64,000 nt of DNA from Alteribacillus sp. YIM 98480 (GTDB taxonomy: Bacteria > Bacillota > Bacilli > Bacillales > Marinococcaceae): NCBI RefSeq assembly GCF_009765375.1, contig NZ_VTOK01000001.1, forward strand, positions 1 to 64,000, given 5' to 3'. Positions 17,382 to 26,442 of this stretch are shown in pieces; within the stretch, counting starts at the first letter, position 1, and each line of letters starts with the position of its first letter. The notes below the pieces were generated by a model. The model worked only from the letters and a program-made list of their open reading frames with translations. It was not told where the DNA came from and ran no database searches. The position numbers and the translations under genes are program-made.

Positions 17382-17801
17382 TTAATTAGTAGTAGGAATT
17401 TCTATTTTTTCGTTTTTATGAATATCTTCCGTTCCAGCTTCCAATGCCGTCTTGTAGTACCAGCATTTATGCTTGATGAGTTCCATTGTCTTGTTTAGTT
17501 CTTCAAGTTGAGATTCCACCGTAGCTTTACGTTCTATAAACATCTCATACCTTTGCTGCAACGTGGAATCCCCATCAGAACACCAATCAATGAAATGTTT
17601 AATCTCCTTAATAGGCATCCCGGTGGATTTCAGACATTCAATAACTTTTAAAGCTTCGATATCTGATTCTTTAAACAATCGTGTTCGGCTGGCCGTCCGT
17701 TCCACAAAAGGCATAAGTCCCTCCTTGTCGTAGTAACGTAAAGTATATGCTGTAAGATTCAATTCTTTTGCAACTTCGCTGATAGAATACGTCTTCAACA
17801 T
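17382..17801 (-). CDS. adhR: MerR-family regulator, AdhR-like
   Basis: It probably activates the divergent alcohol dehydrogenase in response to reactive aldehydes. The winged helix covers residues 3-75 (YSISEVAKELNLTAYTLRYY, then GLMPFVERTASRTRLF), followed by the dimerisation coiled coil (about 80-118). Cys56, in IEALKVIECLKSTGM, aligns with the single redox Cys52 of B. subtilis AdhR that senses formaldehyde and methylglyoxal. Length is 139 residues. An AAAGGGTGATAAATG start is visible. Both its own upstream region and that of the dehydrogenase contain AGTTAACT dyads, the expected autoregulated divergent arrangement. A second Cys near residue 74 and one near 113 are not conserved in AdhR. 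Confidence 0.8.
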   Translation of the reverse strand: MLKTYSISEVAKELNLTAYTLRYYDKEGLMPFVERTASRTRLFKESDIEALKVIECLKSTGMPIKEIKHFIDWCSDGDSTLQQRYEMFIERKATVESQLEELNKTMELIKHKCWYYKTALEAGTEDIHKNEKIEIPTTN

Positions 17802-17826
17802 TTATCACCCTTTCTTAATATTATAG

Positions 17827-17842
17827 ACCTCGAGTTAACTCT
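17827..17842. promoter_or_regulatory. Operator at the merR promoter
   Basis: The ACCTCGAGTTAACTCT block contains GAGTTAACTC, the same dyad as at the dehydrogenase promoter. On the minus strand TATAAT lies immediately downstream, consistent with autoregulation. Confidence 0.55.
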
Positions 17843-18020
17843 ATTGTTGTATGGGGATATTAGCATGGCAGTTGCTGAAAGTCAAAGTCTTTAGAAGATA
17901 GTAAAAAATCGGTCCGGTTTAATAGAGGCATACTTGTTCTTTAAAATAGCTATAGGCTAGATTGATAGATGATTTGGAACTAACGGCCGTAAAGATCTTC
18001 TAAAGAAATAATTTAATCAC

Positions 18021-18051
18021 TTGACCTAGAGTTAACTATAAGGATTAACAT
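18021..18051 (+). promoter_or_regulatory. MerR-type promoter of the alcohol dehydrogenase
   Basis: TTGACC (18021-18026) and TAACAT (18046-18051) are separated by 19 bp, the long spacer that MerR-family activators work on. The dyad CCTAGAGTTAACTATAAGG (18025-18043) fills the spacer. Confidence 0.75.
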
Positions 18052-18173
18052 GGTTTTGCAAGAGAAAAAATAAGAATAGAAATGAATGATGGGAAGTTTA
18101 ATTTGAGTGATGCATTTACCTCATACCAGCATTTTCTCTTGAAAATTATAAATTTTGATAGGAGGTTTTAGGA

Positions 18174-19214
18174 ATGATAACTGCTAAAGCAAGAGCTGTT
18201 AACGGTCCGGAAAAACCCTTTCGAGCTGTGGAAATTAAAAGACGCGATCTTGATTTTCATGATGTTCTGATTGAAATTAAATATGCAGGGATATGTCATT
18301 CAGACATCCATACTGCTCACGGCGAATGGGGTGAGGTAAACTATCCTCTCGTGCCTGGACATGAGATTGCGGGAATAGTGACTGATGTTGGAGCCGAGGT
18401 AACAAAGTATAAGGTTGGTGACCGGGTAGGGGTCGGATGTATGGTTGATTCCTGCGGTGAATGTGAGAACTGCCGTAAAGGAGAAGAGCAATACTGTCTT
18501 AAAGGAAACGTCCCTACCTACGCAGGTGTTGACAAATACGGCGAGCCCACTCAAGGTGGATATTCTACCCACATTGTCGTACAGGAAGATTTTGTACTGA
18601 AAATTCCTGATAGAATAGAGCTTGATGTTGCAGCACCATTACTTTGCGCAGGTATTACGACATATTCTCCACTAAATCATTGGGAGGCTGGACCAGGTAA
18701 GAAAGTAGCTGTTGTGGGCATGGGCGGTCTTGGTCATATGGCTGTCAAGATTGCAAACGCCATGGGTGCAGAAGTTACCGTTCTTTCACAAACATTAAAT
18801 AAAAAAGACGATGGCTTGCAATTCGGTGCAGACAACTACTATGCCACCAGTGATCCAGATACATTCGAGAAACTTGCTGGCACTTTTGACCTCATCATTA
18901 ATACGGTAAGCGCCGAAATTGACATTAATGCTTATTTCTCGTTGTTGACGTTGGATGGAACTCTAGTAAATGTTGGTGCGCCTGCAGAGCCATTGTCCGT
19001 AAACGTGTTCTCTCTTATTCCTCATCGCCGTTCCTTTGCAGGGTCAATGATTGGAGGCATCCGTGAGACTCAGGAAATGTTGGATTTTTGTGCAAAACAT
19101 AATATTGTTCCTAAAATTGAAGTTATTTCAGCCGACAAAATTGACGAAGCCTACGAACGAGTTTTAGCTTCAGATGTTAAGTATCGGTTTGTAATTGACA
19201 TTAGGACAATGTGA
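18174..19214 (+). CDS. adhA: Zinc-dependent alcohol/aldehyde dehydrogenase, AdhA/YahK type
   Basis: This cytosolic medium-chain dehydrogenase would reduce toxic aldehydes with NAD(P)H. Catalytic zinc ligands are Cys41 ([15 protein letters not shown]), His63-Glu64 (PGHE) and the Cys in [14 protein letters not shown]; the structural zinc site has four cysteines within [16 protein letters not shown]. The nucleotide fold has [17 protein letters not shown]. At 346 residues it matches B. subtilis AdhA. A GGAGG site precedes the ATG. Divergence from an AdhR-like regulator with shared operators makes a carbonyl-stress role likely. Confidence 0.87.
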   Translation: MITAKARAVNGPEKPFRAVEIKRRDLDFHDVLIEIKYAGICHSDIHTAHGEWGEVNYPLVPGHEIAGIVTDVGAEVTKYKVGDRVGVGCMVDSCGECENCRKGEEQYCLKGNVPTYAGVDKYGEPTQGGYSTHIVVQEDFVLKIPDRIELDVAAPLLCAGITTYSPLNHWEAGPGKKVAVVGMGGLGHMAVKIANAMGAEVTVLSQTLNKKDDGLQFGADNYYATSDPDTFEKLAGTFDLIINTVSAEIDINAYFSLLTLDGTLVNVGAPAEPLSVNVFSLIPHRRSFAGSMIGGIRETQEMLDFCAKHNIVPKIEVISADKIDEAYERVLASDVKYRFVIDIRTM

Positions 19215-19332
19215 GTTGCGTAAGAGAATACTAATATCGAGGATATTCAAAAAGCTATGGGACGTTGCAGTTATAGTCCGAGATCCGCTCAATCCCCTTG
19301 ATATATAATCTCCTGTTTGAAGATATTATTGG

Positions 19333-19540
19333 AGGCTTCTCATAGTTGACCAAACTTTTGAGAAGCCTCTTTTTCATTTCTTTTGTGACGTGACCGTACT
19401 TCCTCTGATTGTTTTGTCATCTGAGCGGCCAAGACGGTTCATAATATCCTCTCATGCCACCTTAGCTTCTGGGAATAAAAAAAGTGGGTAGTGAGTTCTT
19501 TGTTTAAGCCGGCCAACATTAATAAACGCCTCATTCTGTT
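19333..19540 (-). pseudogene. Tyrosine integrase C-terminal remnant (copy 2)
   Basis: On the minus strand the pieces RMRRLLMLAGLNKELTTH, EDIMNRLGRSDDKT and HVTKEMKKRLLKSLVNYEKP follow each other across frame breaks. They match the active-site region of phage/ICE tyrosine recombinases (the H-x-L-R segment is damaged, the L-G-H-S box reads L-G-R-S, and the catalytic Tyr context precedes H-V-T-K). Several breaks and in-frame stops show it is dead. It is the best preserved of the four related tails in this window. Confidence 0.75.
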
Positions 19541-20048
19541 CTCAATTATTGGATGGCAAAGTTTTTGAACAGAAAGTTTTGTTCCTCTACATAATTTCCG
19601 TGTTTTAACTCATATAGAAATCCAGTCACTGCCCCTACACATCCGATTTAGTGGTGAATCCACTTCTTTGTTTCTGCCTTCTTTTCCCTGTTCTTGAATC
19701 TGGACCAATTTCTAAAGTAAACGAAGCTTATTTATGAATTTAAAGTTTAGCATGGGGAAACTGCAGCTTCTTGTTAAAAGGCTTGAACAGTTACAAAATG
19801 GAAATTGGACGAAACAGAAGCACATGAGCAAACTTTATACTTTGTTTGAGTATTTTTTTGTTTTATCTATACTTAAAAAGAGAGTTTGTATTTATGAATT
19901 TATTTGATATTCTGATAGGTAATCAAGAATCGTCATGCACATAACTGGCAGGTACTCAATATCGTAGGTTTACCACTTTCGGCGCTATATATGAGTAATG
20001 GTGCTTCTCTTAGATGGCAATTACAATTATATGGTAGGGAGTGATTTT
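19541..20048. other. Intergenic stretch before the AraC gene, no gene seen
   Basis: A/T-rich sequence with stops in all frames and no convincing promoter. It may contain unrecognisable remains of the integrase body. Confidence 0.4.
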
Positions 20049-20957
20049 TTGGCACTAAGAAATTTTGTATCTGGAAAAATCTTTTTGAATGAATATGTTC
20101 ATCGTTTAGAGCAGAACGGGGCTGTTTTTAACATCCACTATTGGGGAGGGATGCCTAATCATTATAATACGCTTCGTCATAAACATTCTTTTTTTGAAGT
20201 GTGTTATGTCGTAGAAGGAGAAGGGACTTATATCGATGGAAACGACGTCTACCCGCTTCAAGAACAGACAATATTTCTTTCTAGACCAGGTGTTTCGCAT
20301 CAAATAAAAAGTGAACGAGGATTATTCCTTTTATATGTCGCATTTCAATTGGTTGAACCAGAATCAAGTGATGAATGGATAACGATCCTAGAGAATGCAA
20401 AGCAATGCCCAAAAATAATCTTTGAAGTAAATGAGGACACGGTTCCTGTACTACTATGGAAATCTTTACTCATCCAAGCGACAAAGCCGAAACATGATTT
20501 GTTAAAAGAGGCACTAACAAACTTAGCAGGGAACCTCATTTTTTCTATTATTCATTTTTTTGTACCTATTTTTAAGAAGGAAGAATCGGTACATTTACCT
20601 GCACCTTCTTCCCAAATTCTCAAACAGGTCATCATTTATATCCGTGATAATCTATCAGATTCATTAAAAATGAACGATATAGCCGAACATTTCCATATAT
20701 CCAGAAGACATTTGTCACGTCTATTTGTATCTGAGATGGGGGTAAGTTACTCTGATTTTGTACAAAATGAAAGGATAGAAAGGGCGGCAATACTGCTTAA
20801 ATCAACAAGCTTATCCATTAGTGAGATTGCTGAAGAAAGCGGTTTTTCGGAGGTTCATTATTTTACTCGTGTATTTACTTCTAAAATGCGTAATCCCCCA
20901 GGGCGTTTCCGTTCACTTTATTCCAACTTAAAAACGAAGGACTTCACAGAATATTGA
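20049..20957 (+). CDS. AraC-family transcriptional regulator
   Basis: It probably activates the adjacent epimerase/dehydrogenase genes. The N-terminal cupin sensor domain has the pattern LRHKHSFFEVCYVVEGEGTY and VYPLQEQTIFLSRPGVSHQI; the C-terminal 100 residues hold two helix-turn-helix motifs (LKMNDIAEHFHISRRHLSRL and LSISEIAEESGFSEVHYFTR) ending in the FTSKMRNPPGRFR signature. I favour the TTG at 20049 because TAGGGAGTG lies just before it and the cupin begins there; upstream in-frame ATGs at 20031 and 19998 are alternatives without good ribosome sites. The inducer is unknown. Confidence 0.85.
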   Translation: MALRNFVSGKIFLNEYVHRLEQNGAVFNIHYWGGMPNHYNTLRHKHSFFEVCYVVEGEGTYIDGNDVYPLQEQTIFLSRPGVSHQIKSERGLFLLYVAFQLVEPESSDEWITILENAKQCPKIIFEVNEDTVPVLLWKSLLIQATKPKHDLLKEALTNLAGNLIFSIIHFFVPIFKKEESVHLPAPSSQILKQVIIYIRDNLSDSLKMNDIAEHFHISRRHLSRLFVSEMGVSYSDFVQNERIERAAILLKSTSLSISEIAEESGFSEVHYFTRVFTSKMRNPPGRFRSLYSNLKTKDFTEY

Positions 20958-21243
20958 TTCTTTTATCGATTTTTTAATGACGTCATCTATTAAGAATTAG
21001 CAAATGATAATCTAGTCTTCATAGTATAAATCGTTACTATAAAAATGAAGAACGATTGTTCACGTATAGTAACTTTGTAATTGATTTCACATTTTTCTAA
21101 GGTTCATTGAATCACTTTGCAATATGGCCTCAAAATCCAAAATAGAGTCATCATATTTCAAATACATGTGTTTTTAATTCTCTTACAATTTAGGTATAAG
21201 TTAATGAAAAAACATTTTTTACATCTGAAAGAAAACGATTACA
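20958..21243 (+). promoter_or_regulatory. Control region of the second epimerase/dehydrogenase cluster
   Basis: Inverted repeats GTTACTATA (21033-21041) and TATAGTAAC (21065-21073), plus ATAGTA/TACTAT at 21021-21040, are candidate AraC sites. GAAAACGATTACA (21231-21243) resembles a CcpA cre and recurs exactly at 24027 and 24420. A stretch with TTCAAATACA...CTTACAATTTA (about 21158-21196) is repeated in front of the decayed copy at 23.8 kb. Confidence 0.5.
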
Positions 21244-21316
21244 AAGACGATTGGGAGCTATAAAAAAGGATGATCGTTTTCTTGGGGAAATGAAATTGCC
21301 TTACGGAGGGATGGCC

Positions 21317-22285
21317 ATGATGAAAACGGGTCTAGTCACTGATATTTTGGACTACATGACTTTTGAAGAAATGCTCGATACCTGTGTCAACCAAGGAATC
21401 GAAACATTAGAGTTTGGTTGTGGGAATTGGTCAAACGCACCGCATGTTGATTTAGATGGTTTGTTAGAAAGTGCACCGAAACGTCAGGAATTTTTAGATG
21501 AAATCCAAAAAAGAGGATTGGAAATCGCCGCTTTAAACTGTTCGGGTAATCAATTGGAACCCACAGAACGTGGAGAAGCTCACAAAGCAGTTGTTGAGAA
21601 AACTTTTAAGTTGGCAGGGTTATTAGGAGTTGAAACGGTCGTTATGATGTCTGGTTGCCCGAGCGGCGGGCCGGATGATGTGACACCGAACTGGATTACT
21701 CATCCAATATTGCCCCCGCACTTTGAGACACTAGATTGGCAATGGAATGAAGTCGCTTTTCCTTATTGGGAGAAGGCCGTTAAAGTTGCGAAAGAGTATG
21801 GTGTTAAAAAGATCGCGATTGAAAATCTAGGGTTTAATTTAGTTCATAATCCTGAGACACTTTTTAAATTAAGAAATGAAATCGATAACATGATTGGAAT
21901 GAATTTTGATCCAAGTCACTTATTTTGGATGGGTGGAGATCCTATTGCAGCTGCAAGAGAATTAGGTCATGCGATGTATCATGTTCATGCGAAAGATGTA
22001 AGAATCGAAAGAGGAGTAAATGATATTCATGGCCTTATTGACGTGAAGCCTATGGAAAGGTTTACCACCCGCTCATGGAACTATGTAGCGCTCGGTCACG
22101 GTCATGATATTGGCTTTTGGAAAGAATTCTTTACAGTCGTTAAGATGAGTGGTTATGAGGGACCAATTGTTCTTGAAATGGAAGATTTAACAATGGATCC
22201 TTTTACTGGTGTGGAAAAATCAATGAATGTTTTAAAAGAATCCTTACCTAGAACTTTTAAAGAAAAAGAACTGATTACTAATTAA
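21317..22285 (+). CDS. Sugar phosphate isomerase/epimerase, TIM barrel
   Basis: A larger TIM-barrel enzyme of the xylose-isomerase-like group, 323 residues from the ATG at 21317 (GGAGGG six bases before; an earlier TTG frame start at 21251 has no support). Expected metal-site residues appear in IAIENLGFNLVHNPETL, MNFDPSHLFWMGGDP, MYHVHAKDVRIE and PIVLEMEDLTMDP. The NWITHPILPPHFETLDWQWN insert is characteristic of the subgroup that travels with Gfo/Idh/MocA dehydrogenases. Together with the next gene it would process a sugar or polyol through a keto intermediate. The substrate is not known. A fragment of a second copy lies at 24.05 kb. Confidence 0.82.
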   Translation: MMKTGLVTDILDYMTFEEMLDTCVNQGIETLEFGCGNWSNAPHVDLDGLLESAPKRQEFLDEIQKRGLEIAALNCSGNQLEPTERGEAHKAVVEKTFKLAGLLGVETVVMMSGCPSGGPDDVTPNWITHPILPPHFETLDWQWNEVAFPYWEKAVKVAKEYGVKKIAIENLGFNLVHNPETLFKLRNEIDNMIGMNFDPSHLFWMGGDPIAAARELGHAMYHVHAKDVRIERGVNDIHGLIDVKPMERFTTRSWNYVALGHGHDIGFWKEFFTVVKMSGYEGPIVLEMEDLTMDPFTGVEKSMNVLKESLPRTFKEKELITN

Positions 22286-22357
22286 AAATCTTTAGATAGA
22301 AAATTTCCAATACTCAAAAGTTAAACTTGTTCATATGAAGAAAGAGAGGAATTTACT

Positions 22358-23536
22358 ATGCTAAATGGGGAAAGATTGATTTCAAGACCACTACGTTGGG
22401 CCATGGTTGGAGGTGGACGTACTGGTCAAGTGGGGTACAAACATCGCACTGGAGCACTTCGAGATAACACAGCTTTTGAATTAGTGGCAGGTGCGTTTGA
22501 TATCGACGCTGAAAGAGGCAAGGATTTTGGTGTTAACATCGGTGTTCCTGAGAATCGATGCTATTCTGATTATCAGACCATGTTTGCTGAAGAAGCGAAT
22601 AGGGAGGATGGTATTGATGTTGTCTCTATCGCTACTCCTAATGCAACGCATTATGACATTTGCAAAGCTGCATTAGAAGCTGACCTGCACGTTATTTGTG
22701 AAAAACCATTGTTTTTTACTACTGAAGAAGCACAGTTTATCAAGGAGTTAGCAGAGGAAAAAGGAAAAATTGTCGGTGTGACATATGGTTTTTCCGGCCA
22801 TCAGCTGCTCCTGCAAATGCGTGCAATGATTGAGCAAGGAAAAATAGGAGATGTACGTGTAGTGGATTTACAATACACCCATGGTTTCTGTGCAACGGAT
22901 GAGGGAGACCAAAAAAATGATGCACAAAAATGGCGCGTTGACCCAAAAGTTGCGGGACCAAGTTTTGTTCTAGGGGATCTGTCCACTCACACATATTACA
23001 TGTCTCAACTAATTTTACCTCATATGAAAATTGAAAAATTATTATGCGACCGTCAAAGTTTTGTTGGAAGCCGTGCACCATTAGAGGACAATGCTCACGT
23101 TCTGATGCATTATGATAATGGAGCAGTCGGAACGATGTGGACTTCATCTATAAACGCTGGATGTATGGATGCTCAAAGAATTCGTATCGTAGGGTCAAAG
23201 GCAAGTTTAGAGTGGTGGGATAGCAGACCAAATGAATTAATATATGAAATTCAAGGGGAGCCTTCCCAAACGCTGGTACGTGCCATGCCATATTTAGATG
23301 AGAGCTGTAATAGAGATGAACGATTAGGCGCATTACATGCTGAAGGGTTATCGGAGTCTTGGGCCAATATTTATCTTAAGTTTGCTGCTGCCATTGATGC
23401 TAAAGATCGTGGTGATGAGGAAACATTGAAAAATTTGGTGTATCCGGATATTGACGCTGGGCTTGAGGGTGTTCGCTGGGTTGAAAATTGTGTACGCTCT
23501 GCTGATCAAGGCGCAGTATGGGTAGATTTTGAATAG
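22358..23536 (+). CDS. Gfo/Idh/MocA-family oxidoreductase
   Basis: A 392-residue NAD(P)-dependent dehydrogenase acting on a sugar or polyol. The Rossmann start is RWAMVGGGRTGQVGYKHRTG and the EKP motif is CEKPLFFTTEEAQF (Lys near residue 115). The substrate-domain signature includes GPSFVLGDLSTHTYYMSQLI, where the His in the D-x-x-x-H motif is the expected catalytic partner. The length exceeds simple IolG proteins and fits the group paired with TIM-barrel epimerases. It starts 72 bp after the epimerase stop with AAAGAGAGG before the ATG, so both genes form an operon. Substrate unknown. Confidence 0.83.
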   Translation: MLNGERLISRPLRWAMVGGGRTGQVGYKHRTGALRDNTAFELVAGAFDIDAERGKDFGVNIGVPENRCYSDYQTMFAEEANREDGIDVVSIATPNATHYDICKAALEADLHVICEKPLFFTTEEAQFIKELAEEKGKIVGVTYGFSGHQLLLQMRAMIEQGKIGDVRVVDLQYTHGFCATDEGDQKNDAQKWRVDPKVAGPSFVLGDLSTHTYYMSQLILPHMKIEKLLCDRQSFVGSRAPLEDNAHVLMHYDNGAVGTMWTSSINAGCMDAQRIRIVGSKASLEWWDSRPNELIYEIQGEPSQTLVRAMPYLDESCNRDERLGALHAEGLSESWANIYLKFAAAIDAKDRGDEETLKNLVYPDIDAGLEGVRWVENCVRSADQGAVWVDFE

Positions 23537-24619
23537 TATTGTAAATTTTCACGTTACTTTACGAAAAATTAAGGCTGTCTCTTTTGCTTAAAGGCAGCCT
23601 GACTTCCATTGATTAGCCATGATACAAAAATGGCCAAAAAGCGATGAACTTGCTGCTCCAATTGATTAATAAGGAAAAGATTGAAAAACATTCTTATGTA
23701 ATGAAAGATAATCTTATGGTTCTAGTATATTCCACATCACATATTTGCTGTAAAGAATGATAGGTATTATTTTGTTCTATGTCTTTAAAATACAAAATGA
23801 TGTCTTTATAATTCAAATACAAATTGTCTGTTATTTCTTACAATTTAAATATATTTAGAAAAGGAACTGAGCTTGTGAGAAAGCGTTTATACAATAGTTA
23901 AAGAAATATATACAGTATCACATACCTTTTGGCTCCCTCATAGGAGATCATTTTTCGTTCTTAATAGGTAAGTTAGTATTTCAACTTAGTTTATTTTAGA
24001 CATCAATGATTTTAAAATAGAAAAAGGAAAACGATTACATTTGATAATTAGCAATGGAATGAAGTCGTTTGGTCTTATTGGGAAGAGGGCCTTATGACAC
24101 CGAAAGAACATGGTGGGATAAGAGTGGATCCCAATTATATATTCCACCCTTAATGAGGATCCAGACGAATATAGGGGATTACGTAAACAGCACATATACT
24201 GAGAAGGCACTCAGTTTAAGTACGTACCTGCAGTAAGGCCTAGATGAGTATTTTGTAAAGTCCTAACCCCGTATTGAATGAGTTTTTCTTAATTTTGGAT
24301 GGGAGGTGAACCTATTAGGCAACAAGAGAATTAGACAAGACTATGTATCATACCCAGCAAAAGATGAGAGAAATTAAAAAATTATTATACACTATCGACA
24401 TATTTTTTTATATGCTTTTGAAAACGATTACAAATACTTATCTGTTCTTAATTAGTGCTCAAATTAATTTAGTACCCGCACGAAAGTCAAACGGAGCAGT
24501 CGTAAGAAATGGTTACTGCCCGCTGGAGAAATGCTCAAGGGTGCATAAAGACGTGCTCTTCCCCTTTTCTACTATGTGTACGAAAATAACTTTTCATTTA
24601 ATAAAGGAGGAATAAATTT
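23537..24619. other. Decayed second control region and gene remnants
   Basis: An AGGCTG/CAGCCT hairpin (23572-23600) follows the dehydrogenase. A promoter-like block (about 23795-23860) repeats the one before the intact epimerase. AGAAAGCGTTTATAC near 23878 and GAAAACGATTACA at 24027 and 24420 look like cre sites; the last could serve the symporter gene. A 90-codon frame at 24343-24615 lacks support. An epimerase relic is listed separately. Confidence 0.5.
24052..24153 (+). pseudogene. Remnant of a second TIM-barrel epimerase
   Basis: The 33-codon frame QWNEVVWSYWEEGLMTPKEH ends in GGIRVDPNYIFHP and a stop. QWNEV-x-x-x-YWE matches the intact epimerase at 21.8 kb (QWNEVAFPYWEKAVKVAKEY), showing that a paralogous copy of the gene once stood here between a duplicated promoter and the symporter. 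Confidence 0.65.
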
Positions 24620-26065
24620 ATGAAACTAAATAGCCAACTATATTATATTTTATTTATAGCAGCAGTAGCTTCTTTAGGTGGACTTCTGTTCGGTTATGAT
24701 ACAGCGGTTATTGCAGGGGCAGAACAATCCGTACAATTATACTTAGTGGAAAGTTTAGGGTTAAGTTCGTTTGTTCATGGTCTTACTGTATCTAGTGCAT
24801 TGGCAGGATGTATTATAGGGGCATTAATTTCTGGATTGTTGTCCAATAGAATAGGACGACGTAATGCACTAATTATTGCTGCTGTTTTATTTTTTCTATC
24901 AGCTCTAGGCTCAGCTTACCCAGAGTTAATATTCTTCACTGTAGGTGAACCTAATTTTTCATTGTTGGTTACTTTTAATATTTATAGAATATTAGGTGGT
25001 ATTGGTGTAGGTTTAGCTTCAGCCATAGCACCAATGTATATTAGTGAAATGAGTCCTCAGAATATCAGAGGGAGATTGGTAGTCTTATATAATATGGCTG
25101 TTGTATTTGGGCAAACTGTAGTATATGTTGTCAACTGGCGCATATCTGTAGGCAGGTCCAGTGAGTGGATTAATGAAATTGGATGGAGGTATATGTTTGC
25201 TTCAGAATTGATCCCAGCTGCATTATTTTTCTTCCTTCTCTTATTTATTCCGGAAACACCTAGATATATGGCCCTTAAACGTGACTATGATAAAGCATAT
25301 AATTTATTAGAAAAGATAAATGGATCGAAACAAATAGCTAGCGAAACCCTTCAACAAATTAAACATTCATTAAATACTCAAACAGAAAAAGTAAACATTT
25401 TCTATTATGGAAAACTAGTTTTGGTCGTAGGTATGACATTGGCTGTTTTACAACAATTTATAGGCATAAATATTATTATGTATTATGCGCCGCGGATCTT
25501 TGCAACTCTTGGTGCTGATCAGTCAACATCAATGTTTCAAACTATACTTGTTGGAGCTATAGGTGTTGTTGTTTCATTAATAGCTGTAAGACTCATTGAT
25601 AGACAAGGAAGAAAGTTCTTACTGCTTTTTGGTTCGGCAGGATGTGCCATTTGTTTACTTGCAGTAGCGTCACTTTTCTTTTTGGGTATCCAAGGAATTA
25701 GTACACTGATATTTATTTTAGGATTTGTAGCTGTATTTCAGATGACTTGGGGACCAGTTGCCTGGGTTGTAATCTCGGAATTGTTCCCTACTAAGATTAG
25801 AGGCCAAGCGGTTGCTATTGCTGTCACTTTAGTATGGGGGGCTAATTTAGCAGCTTCATCTACATTTCCGCCACTAAATGATGCTTTAGGTACAGGAGCT
25901 TTTATCATTTACGGTCTTATTAGCACTTTCGCCTTTTTCTTTGTATTGAAATTTGTTCCAGAAACAAAGAATAAATCACTTGAAGAAATTGAAAAGATAT
26001 GGTTCGCTGGAAAAAAAGTTGAACTAGAAACAACAGATATGGTTTCTGAAAAAAAGTTGAATTAG
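24620..26065 (+). CDS. MFS sugar porter, XylE/IolT-like, paralogue of the 12.9 kb gene
   Basis: A 481-residue, 12-helix proton-coupled sugar or polyol importer. It carries GGLLFGYDTAVIAGAEQSVQ, NRIGRRN, GGIGVGLASAIAPMYISEM, PETPRYMA, QQFIGINIIMYYAPRIFA and PETKNKSLEEIEKIW, and lines up along its length with the symporter at 12.9 kb, including the XylE-like insert after helix 3. AAAGGAGGAA precedes the ATG. It probably serves the epimerase/dehydrogenase operon just upstream. A cre-like site lies 190 bp upstream. Confidence 0.9.
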   Translation: MKLNSQLYYILFIAAVASLGGLLFGYDTAVIAGAEQSVQLYLVESLGLSSFVHGLTVSSALAGCIIGALISGLLSNRIGRRNALIIAAVLFFLSALGSAYPELIFFTVGEPNFSLLVTFNIYRILGGIGVGLASAIAPMYISEMSPQNIRGRLVVLYNMAVVFGQTVVYVVNWRISVGRSSEWINEIGWRYMFASELIPAALFFFLLLFIPETPRYMALKRDYDKAYNLLEKINGSKQIASETLQQIKHSLNTQTEKVNIFYYGKLVLVVGMTLAVLQQFIGINIIMYYAPRIFATLGADQSTSMFQTILVGAIGVVVSLIAVRLIDRQGRKFLLLFGSAGCAICLLAVASLFFLGIQGISTLIFILGFVAVFQMTWGPVAWVVISELFPTKIRGQAVAIAVTLVWGANLAASSTFPPLNDALGTGAFIIYGLISTFAFFFVLKFVPETKNKSLEEIEKIWFAGKKVELETTDMVSEKKLN

Positions 26066-26069
26066 AAAT

Positions 26070-26240
26070 GCGTAGAAAACGCGAAAACCAAGCAGTAGGC
26101 AGGGAGGTTGAGTTCAACGTACGAACGATGAGTATATACCGCAGGGACTGCGGAGTTAGCCTGCTAAAATTACTTTCGGTTACGAGAGTGTTCGCAGGAA
26201 TCCATCACTTCAAGCGTTAGCTAAGGTGGTGGTAGTTCAA
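26070..26240 (+). mobile_element. Relic right end of an IS200/IS605-type element with omega-RNA-like 3' end
   Basis: After the symporter stop the sequence turns into a structured stretch ending GCAGGAATCCATCACTTC, AAGCGTTAGCT, AAGGTGGTGGTAGTTCAA. The terminal hairpin (CATCACTT / AAGGTGGTG around CAAGCGTTAGCT) and the GTAGTTCAA end are what I know from right ends of tnpB-carrying elements in Bacillaceae, where the transcript forms the guide-RNA scaffold. No tnpA or tnpB remains. It ends exactly where an iolG fragment begins. Confidence 0.55.
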
Positions 26241-26442
26241 TGATGCATTTAATGTTGAATTTCAAGAATGGATTGATTCAACGAAAAAAGGATTAGTAAA
26301 TGGTCCGTCAGCTTGGGATGGTTATGTTGTAGCCGTAACTTCGGATGCTTGTGTTGAAGCAAAAAGAACAGGACAGATTGAGCCGATCTCGATGCCTAAG
26401 CGGCCAGCGTTTTATGATAGAGGACAAAAAGTTACATTATAG
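26239..26442 (+). pseudogene. iolG: Inositol 2-dehydrogenase C-terminal fragment
   Basis: The open 67-codon frame reads FQEWIDSTKKGLVNGPSAWD, GYVVAVTSDACVEAKRTGQI and EPISMPKRPAFYDRGQKVTL. NGPS-x-W-D-GY-x-A-x-x-T-x-D-A-C is the C-terminal signature of IolG. The first 270 residues are missing; the break coincides with the end of the IS605-type relic. The fragment differs from the intact iolG-type gene at 9.7 kb, so it is the remains of a second one. Confidence 0.8.

Noticed and set aside
24343-24615. 90-codon frame before the second symporter
   Set aside because: No ribosome site, composition unlike a protein, and it covers the cre-like promoter region.
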